From Vibrio owensii CAIM 1854 = LMG 25443 (GTDB lineage Bacteria > Pseudomonadota > Gammaproteobacteria > Enterobacterales > Vibrionaceae): DNA of 64,000 nt. The stretch spans positions 62,001-126,000 of the forward strand of contig NZ_JPRD01000006.1 in the NCBI RefSeq assembly GCF_000817815.1, in the 5' to 3' direction. Below the pieces are notes generated by a model, which made no database searches, had not been told where the DNA came from, and saw nothing but the letters and a program-made list of their open reading frames with translations. Below are positions 58,835 through 64,000 of this stretch, piece by piece. The position numbers were made by a program, and so were the translations under genes. Position 1 is the first letter of the stretch. Each line of letters starts with the position of its first letter.

Positions 58835-61486
58835 ATGTTGAAACATAGTCTGATTGCTGCTTCTGTTATCGCTACATTGGCAGGTTGCTCTTCACTACAG
58901 AACTCTGAGCAACAAGTTGTAAACTCATTGGCTGACAACCTTGATATTCAATATGAAGTGTTGACTAACCACGGCGCAAATGAAGGTCTTGCATGTCAAG
59001 ACATGGGTGCTGAGTGGGCGTCTTGTAACAAAGTAAACATGACGCTAGTTAACCAAGGTGAAGCGGTTGACTCTAAAGATTGGGCTATTTACTTCCACAG
59101 CATTCGTCTGATTCTGGATGTTGAAAACGAACAGTTCAAAATCTCTCGCGTAACGGGTGACCTACACAAACTAGAACCGACAGATAAGTTTGATGGTTTT
59201 GCTGCGGGTGAAGAGGTTGTACTTCCTCTTGTTGCTGAATACTGGCAGCTATTTGAAACCGACTTCATGCCTGGCGCTTTCGTTGCTGCACCAAATGCAG
59301 AGCCTAAGATGATCGCTTCTCTTAACACAGAAGACGTTGCATCTTTCGTGACTGGCCTTGAGGGTAACAACCTAAAACGTACGCCAGATGACAACAACGT
59401 ATTTGCAAACGCTGTGTCTCGTTTCGAGAAGAACGAAGACCTAGCAAAACAAGACGTATCAACTACGTTACTACCAACGCCAATGTCTGTTGAAGCAGGT
59501 AACGGTACGGTAGATATCGCGGCGGGTATTGCGCTGCCTAAAGACGCATTCGATGCGACTCAATACGCAGCAATTCAAGATCGTGCAGAAGTGGTAGGTG
59601 TGGATGTTCGTGGTGATCTTCCTGTAAGCATCACTGTTGTTCCTGCAGACTTCACCGGTGAATTGGCAAAATCTGGTGCTTACGAAATGAGCATCAAAGG
59701 CGACGGTATTGCGATTAAAGCGTTTGACCAAGCAGGTGCTTTCTACGCAGTACAATCTATCTTTGGCCTGGTAGATAGCCAAAATGCTGATTCTCTACCA
59801 CAACTGTCTATTAAAGATGCGCCACGTTTTGATTACCGTGGTGTGATGGTGGACGTGGCTCGTAACTTCCACTCTAAAGACGCAATTCTTGCAACGCTAG
59901 ACCAAATGGCAGCGTACAAGATGAACAAACTACACCTTCACCTAACGGATGATGAAGGCTGGCGTTTAGAAATCCCGGGTCTGCCTGAGCTGACTGAAGT
60001 GGGTGCTAACCGTTGTTTCGATTTGGAAGAGAAAAGCTGTTTACTGCCTCAGCTTGGCTCAGGTGCAACGACAGACAACTTTGGTTCTGGCTTCTTCAGC
60101 AAAGCAGACTACGTGGACATCTTGAAGTACGCGAAAGCGCGTAACATCGAAGTGATTCCTGAAATTGATATGCCAGCGCACGCTCGTGCAGCAGTGGTAT
60201 CAATGGAAGCACGTTACGACCGTCTAATGGAAGAAGGTAAAGAAGCAGAAGCAAACGAATACCGCCTGATGGATCCTCAAGATACATCGAACGTAACGAC
60301 GGTTCAGTTCTACAACAAGCAAAGCTTCATCAACCCATGTATGGAATCTTCAACTCGTTTCGTTGATAAAGTGATTTCAGAAGTCGCAGCAATGCACCAA
60401 GAAGCGGGCACGCCGCTAACAACATGGCACTTTGGTGGTGACGAAGCGAAGAACATCAAGCTAGGCGCTGGTTTCCAAGATTTGAACGCTGAAGACAAAG
60501 TAAGCTGGAAAGGTACGATTGACCTGTCTAAACAAGACAAGCCATTCGCACAATCTCCACAATGTCAGACGCTAATTGCAGACGGTACGGTAAGCGACTT
60601 TGCACATCTACCAAGTCACTTTGCAGAAGAAGTGTCTAAGATTGTGGCAGAGAAGGGCATTCCAAACTTCCAAGCTTGGCAAGATGGCCTTAAATACAGT
60701 GAAGGTGAGAAAGCGTTCGCAACAGAAAACACACGTGTTAACTTCTGGGACGTTCTTTACTGGGGTGGCACATCATCAGTGTACGAGTGGTCTAAGAAAG
60801 GTTACGACGTGATCGTTTCTAACCCAGACTACGTGTACATGGACATGCCATACGAAGTTGACCCAAAAGAGCGTGGTTACTACTGGGCAACACGTGCAAC
60901 AGATACTCGTAAGATGTTTGGTTTTGCACCAGAGAACATGCCTCAGAACGCAGAAACCTCTGTAGACCGTGATGGCAATGGCTTCACTGGTAAAGGTGAA
61001 ATCGAAGCGAAACCTTTCTACGGTCTATCAGCACAGCTTTGGTCAGAGACAGTACGTAACGACGAGCAATACGAGTACATGGTATTCCCTCGCGTACTAG
61101 CAGCTGCTGAGCGTGCATGGCACCGTGCTGATTGGGAAAACGACTACAAAGTGGGTGTTGAATACTCGCAAAACTCTAACCTAGTAGACAAAGCTGCGCT
61201 AAACCAAGACTACAACCGCTTTGCGAACGTACTTGGCCAACGTGAACTGGCTAAGCTAGAGAAATCAGGTATCGACTACCGCCTACCTGTACCAGGTGCG
61301 AAAGTAGAAGGTGGCAAACTAGCAATGAACGTTCAGTTCCCTGGTGTGAAGCTTCAATACTCTCTAGACGGCAAGAACTGGCTAACTTACGCAGACAATG
61401 CTCGTCCTAATGTGAAAGGTGAAGTGTTTATCCGTTCTGTATCTGCAACAGGCGAGAAGACAAGCCGCGTGACTAGCGTGAAGTAA
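58835..61486 (+). CDS. chb: Chitobiase (beta-N-acetylhexosaminidase, GH20) lipoprotein
   Basis: Cleaves chitobiose and longer N-acetylglucosamine oligomers from chitin. 883 residues, the same length as V. harveyi chitobiase. The lipobox LATLAGC gives lipidated Cys19, so it is outer-membrane bound. Order: N-terminal carbohydrate-binding-like domain (about 30-190), GH20b domain (about 215-330), GH20 barrel with the catalytic pair D536-E537 in HFGGDEAKN, and an Ig-like C-terminal domain from about 820. Codon bias is strong. Upstream CRP-like and TTGACGAG motifs suggest induction under glucose-poor, chitin-rich conditions. Confidence 0.97.
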   Translation: MLKHSLIAASVIATLAGCSSLQNSEQQVVNSLADNLDIQYEVLTNHGANEGLACQDMGAEWASCNKVNMTLVNQGEAVDSKDWAIYFHSIRLILDVENEQFKISRVTGDLHKLEPTDKFDGFAAGEEVVLPLVAEYWQLFETDFMPGAFVAAPNAEPKMIASLNTEDVASFVTGLEGNNLKRTPDDNNVFANAVSRFEKNEDLAKQDVSTTLLPTPMSVEAGNGTVDIAAGIALPKDAFDATQYAAIQDRAEVVGVDVRGDLPVSITVVPADFTGELAKSGAYEMSIKGDGIAIKAFDQAGAFYAVQSIFGLVDSQNADSLPQLSIKDAPRFDYRGVMVDVARNFHSKDAILATLDQMAAYKMNKLHLHLTDDEGWRLEIPGLPELTEVGANRCFDLEEKSCLLPQLGSGATTDNFGSGFFSKADYVDILKYAKARNIEVIPEIDMPAHARAAVVSMEARYDRLMEEGKEAEANEYRLMDPQDTSNVTTVQFYNKQSFINPCMESSTRFVDKVISEVAAMHQEAGTPLTTWHFGGDEAKNIKLGAGFQDLNAEDKVSWKGTIDLSKQDKPFAQSPQCQTLIADGTVSDFAHLPSHFAEEVSKIVAEKGIPNFQAWQDGLKYSEGEKAFATENTRVNFWDVLYWGGTSSVYEWSKKGYDVIVSNPDYVYMDMPYEVDPKERGYYWATRATDTRKMFGFAPENMPQNAETSVDRDGNGFTGKGEIEAKPFYGLSAQLWSETVRNDEQYEYMVFPRVLAAAERAWHRADWENDYKVGVEYSQNSNLVDKAALNQDYNRFANVLGQRELAKLEKSGIDYRLPVPGAKVEGGKLAMNVQFPGVKLQYSLDGKNWLTYADNARPNVKGEVFIRSVSATGEKTSRVTSVK

Positions 61487-61523
61487 TTCTGCTAATCATT
61501 CACTAAAATCATTGTTCCTTACT

Positions 61524-61556
61524 CAAAGCCCTCAACTTATGTTGGGGGCTTTGTTT
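61524..61556 (+). terminator. Terminator after chitobiase gene
   Basis: 13-bp stem CAAAGCCCTCAAC/GTTGGGGGCTTTG (one mismatch or wobble) with loop TTAT and a T-rich tail. Confidence 0.88.
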
Positions 61557-61708
61557 ATTTTTCTATGGAAAATAAGCGTGATCAATGTCTGATTATTTTT
61601 TACTGATAATTAAGTTCGTAATTTAGAAAGAAAAGAATAGTGTGATCTCGATGCTTTTTTAGTGCTTGATTTGAGAGTGTAACTAGCCTGACTTCACACT
61701 TTATTTTT

Positions 61709-61794
61709 TTGACGAATTTTTAGGTTTTATAGCAAGGCTCTGTATTTAATAAACTTTTTTGGGTTTCGAAAATGTTGATTTGAATTGGATCACT
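61709..61794 (+). promoter_or_regulatory. Porin control region with TTGACGAA motif and CRP-like site
   Basis: TTGACGAATTTT at 61709-61720 and TTTGA-ATTGGA-TCACT at 61779-61794 repeat, in the same order, signals found before the chitobiase gene. An 8-bp inverted repeat TGCGATGA/TCATCGCA (61871-61909) lies in the likely leader. The rest of this 450-bp gap holds nothing I recognise. Confidence 0.5.
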
Positions 61795-61936
61795 GTTTTA
61801 AACGATTTATTTTTCAATGCGAATTAAATTGCGCAGTATTGCTGTCGCCAGGGAGGCACATCCCAATGTTTGCGATGAAGGGCAAGTGATAGCCGGACAT
61901 CTCATCGCATAACGTGAACAAATAAAGGCAGTAATT

Positions 61937-62629
61937 ATGAAAAACGTTTTTGCACTAAGTGCACTTTCTCTTGTTTTCGCATCAAGCGCTTTCGCAGGCT
62001 CATCTTACGTAACGGGTAACATCCAATTCCACGATGATGGCCGAATCCACGGTTCGGACATGACATCAACGCTAGAAGCAGGCCACACTTTCGATAACCA
62101 ATTCGGCGGCTTCACGGTTTACACTGAGTTTGACGGCATTCAGCTGGGTAAACTAGAAACTGAAAACGGCGGCGCAGGTAACACAACTCCAGCAATCACT
62201 GTGGGTGGTGAGCAAGCATTTAACATCACTGATCACCTATGGGTTGCAGCAGGTTACCAACACCTATTCTCTGCGGGTGAGAGCATCCAATACCGTCCTT
62301 TGGTTAAAATCGGCTACAACTTCGATAACGGTATCTCGCTAAGCAACCGTACTCGTGCACACATTGATGCGACAGACGCTGATGCTGATACAGATTACCG
62401 CATGGATAACCGCATTGGTTACGCGATGAACGAAGACGTGACCTTCAGCTACAACAACGTTTACATGATTGAAGCAGAGACCATGGACCACGAGTTGCGT
62501 GCAACATGGACTCGTAAAGGCGTACAGCCATACTTTGAGTTCCGTAGCCAAGCTCACGGTGCAGAAAACTCAGCGGGTGACAGCCTAGTGAACAACGCGT
62601 TCGTGTTCGGTGCGTCTTACGGCTTCTAA
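61937..62629 (+). CDS. Small KdgM-family outer-membrane porin
   Basis: Outer-membrane beta-barrel of 230 residues. The signal peptide ends in SSAFA at about residue 20; the mature protein has alternating amphipathic strands and ends in the C-terminal Phe (FGASYGF) used for BAM assembly. Length and pattern fit the 12-strand KdgM family of acidic-oligosaccharide channels. Here it follows chitobiase and shares its upstream motifs, so chitin oligosaccharides or GlcNAc are plausible solutes; that is inference. A clear AAAGG ribosome site precedes the start. Confidence 0.8.
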   Translation: MKNVFALSALSLVFASSAFAGSSYVTGNIQFHDDGRIHGSDMTSTLEAGHTFDNQFGGFTVYTEFDGIQLGKLETENGGAGNTTPAITVGGEQAFNITDHLWVAAGYQHLFSAGESIQYRPLVKIGYNFDNGISLSNRTRAHIDATDADADTDYRMDNRIGYAMNEDVTFSYNNVYMIEAETMDHELRATWTRKGVQPYFEFRSQAHGAENSAGDSLVNNAFVFGASYGF

Positions 62630-62660
62630 TTAAAAAGTTTGTCTTAACTGTCCATTAAGA

Positions 62661-62697
62661 AAAAGCCCAGCGGTTTGAATCGCTGGGCTTTGTTTTT
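62661..62697. terminator. Bidirectional terminator between porin gene and copG
   Basis: 11-bp stem AAAGCCCAGCG/CGCTGGGCTTT with an 8-nt loop; T-rich on both sides. Confidence 0.9.
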
Positions 62698-63145
62698 ATT
62701 GGTCGTTACCTTTGTGGTAGCGGTATTCGTAAACCTGACCTTTCTCGTTGTAGGCGTAAACAGCGTAGCTGTCTTTCTTATCGCCGTACTCCATGCCCGG
62801 TGAGCCCATTGGCATACCCGGTACAGTCAGGCCTTTTGCATTTCGAGGTGGGTTTTCCAAAAACGCTTTAATGTCGTCGGCAGGAATATGACCTTCAAAT
62901 ACGTAGCCATCGATCTCCGCGGTGTGGCAAGAGTAAAGCTGTTCGTTCTTGATGCCCAAATCGCGTTTGATCGCATTCATGTCATCATGCAGCTTTTCTT
63001 CCACAGTAAAGCCGTTCTCTTCCATGTGTTTTGTCCATTCGCCACAGCAGCCACAGTATGGCGATTTGTGGTTGATGACATCAGCGGCTAATACGTTCGC
63101 CGATGTGACAGCAAGCATTGTAAAGGTCAATAGTTTCAACTTCAT
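62696..63145 (-). CDS. copG: Periplasmic copper resistance protein CopG (DUF411)
   Basis: 149 residues with a signal peptide ending near Ala20-Ala21. The thioredoxin-like DUF411 domain has Cys31, Cys33 and Cys34 (YCGCCGEW) and Cys73-His74 (YSCHTAEIDGYVFEGH), the ligands of the CopG copper cluster. The Met-rich segment GMPMGSPGMEYG may also bind copper. It lies 24 bp after copA on the same strand, as the V. cholerae copA-copG pair, and probably handles copper exported by CopA. Confidence 0.92.
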   Translation of the reverse strand: MKLKLLTFTMLAVTSANVLAADVINHKSPYCGCCGEWTKHMEENGFTVEEKLHDDMNAIKRDLGIKNEQLYSCHTAEIDGYVFEGHIPADDIKAFLENPPRNAKGLTVPGMPMGSPGMEYGDKKDSYAVYAYNEKGQVYEYRYHKGNDQ

Positions 63146-63169
63146 AATATCCTCGAGAAGAAGTGTCGC

Positions 63170-64000
63170 TTACTTAATGGTAAACAGTCGTAGTCGATTT
63201 GCATTACTGACGACCGTGATTGAAGACAGTGCCATCGCTGCGCCAGCAACGACAGGACTGAGCAAAAATCCAAACGCTGGGTAAAGTACGCCTGCGGCGA
63301 TAGGGATACCCAACGAGTTATAAACAAAGGCGCCGAACAAGTTTTGTTTCATGTTCTTAAGTGTCGCGCGCGAGAGTTCAATCGCATGCACAACAGCCAT
63401 TGGTGATGTATTGAGAATGGTCATTTGTGAGCTTTCGATTGCCACGTCACTGCCACTTCCCATTGCGACGCCAAGATCCGCCAACGCAAGGGCAGGTGCG
63501 TCATTGATGCCATCACCGATCATCGCAACCGTGCGGCCTTGAGATTGCAGCAGTTCAATATGTTGTGCTTTCTCGTCGGGCATCACTTGAGCGATGACTT
63601 CATCAATGCCGAGCTCTTTACCGATAGCATTGGCAACGTGTTGGTTGTCGCCTGTGAGCATGACGGTTTTTATACCCTGCGATTTTAATGCAGACACCGC
63701 TTGTTTGGCATCAGATTTAATCGGGTCAGCGATGGCAATTAAACCAATCAGTTCGTTGTTCAGCGCTACAGCCACTGGTGTCCATGCGTTGTTTGCACAA
63801 TCTTCAATCGCTTGCTTCATTGAGCTGGTATCAATCTGCTCGGTTTGCATAAATTGCAATGAGCCAATGAGCAGCGGTTGTGCTTGGTAAGTCGCGGTGA
63901 TGCCACGGCCACGAATGTTCTCGAATGCGCTCAACTCAACACTTTCAGTATTGTTCTTTCTCGCGTAATCACAGACGGCTTTTGCCAACGGGTGTTCCGA
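63170..64000 (-). CDS. copA: Copper-exporting P-type ATPase CopA, C-terminal part
   Basis: Partial: the gene enters from beyond base 64000 and only its last 276 codons are seen. Visible are the nucleotide-binding domain start SEHPLAKA at the window edge, MLTGDNQH and GDGINDAPALALAD of the P domain, and two final membrane helices. The DKTGT phosphorylation site, CPC ion motif and N-terminal metal-binding domains lie outside. Copper specificity is inferred from the copG neighbour and overall similarity. Confidence 0.93.
   Translation of the reverse strand, partial: SEHPLAKAVCDYARKNNTESVELSAFENIRGRGITATYQAQPLLIGSLQFMQTEQIDTSSMKQAIEDCANNAWTPVAVALNNELIGLIAIADPIKSDAKQAVSALKSQGIKTVMLTGDNQHVANAIGKELGIDEVIAQVMPDEKAQHIELLQSQGRTVAMIGDGINDAPALALADLGVAMGSGSDVAIESSQMTILNTSPMAVVHAIELSRATLKNMKQNLFGAFVYNSLGIPIAAGVLYPAFGFLLSPVVAGAAMALSSITVVSNANRLRLFTIK

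Overview
The window is a stretch of core chromosome from a marine Vibrio, most likely of the Harveyi clade (V. harveyi, V. campbellii, V. alginolyticus, V. parahaemolyticus). The 883-residue lipoprotein chitobiase closely resembles the V. harveyi enzyme as I remember it, the surface 5'-nucleotidase is of the V. parahaemolyticus NutA type, and chb is followed by copG-copA as I recall for V. cholerae. Gene order in several blocks matches E. coli. I see no prophage, insertion sequence, integron cassette or CRISPR array. The window is almost entirely recognisable housekeeping genes, so the unusual signals are in the RNA genes and intergenic DNA.

Layout. 1-6.1 kb: queF (-), syd and a DUF2310 zinc-ribbon gene (+), a large lipoprotein 5'-nucleotidase and a YibE/F membrane protein. 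6.2-8.9 kb: the metNIQ methionine importer (-) behind an array of MetJ boxes. 9.0-14.1 kb: gmhB, then treR and the treB-treC trehalose genes with two TreR operators. 14.1-17.4 kb: an unassigned lipoprotein, a membrane-anchored ToxR/CadC-like regulator with a palindrome over its promoter, and a YitT protein. 17.6-19.0 kb: glyA with a PurR box. 19.2-31.8 kb (-): leuS-lptE-holA-rsfS-rlmH-mrdA-rodA-rlpA-dacA-ybeD-lipB-lipA, which links leucyl-tRNA charging, outer membrane assembly, replication, ribosome maturation, cell elongation and lipoylation. 32-39.6 kb: ybeL, then miaB-ybeZ-ybeY-corC-lnt (-) and ubiF.

39.7-42.1 kb is a tRNA array of 19 genes on the minus strand: nine Leu(UAG), six Gln(UUG) and four elongator Met(CAU), behind one strong stringent-type promoter. 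It is the expanded counterpart of the E. coli metT-leuW-glnUW-metU-glnVX operon next to miaB/ubiF. Spacer comparison shows growth by tandem duplication. Six of the nine tRNA-Leu genes are preceded by a hairpin whose loop carries UACCAAU, complementary to the D-arm of the following tRNA-Leu, while the stems differ. I regard this as the most interesting unexplained structure in the window.

42.3-52.2 kb: ychF, pth, prs, ispE, lolB (-), and divergently hemA-prfA-prmC-sirB2-sirB1-kdsA (+). 52.5-56.9 kb: nutA, ybaK, rluF with a long basic tail, smrA, and a 46-residue DUF3149 membrane protein behind an FNR-like site. 57.2-64 kb: tRNA-Pro, a cluster of short GC-rich repeats, a TraB/GumN protein, chitobiase and a small KdgM-type porin that share upstream motifs, then copG and the end of copA, which runs out of the window.
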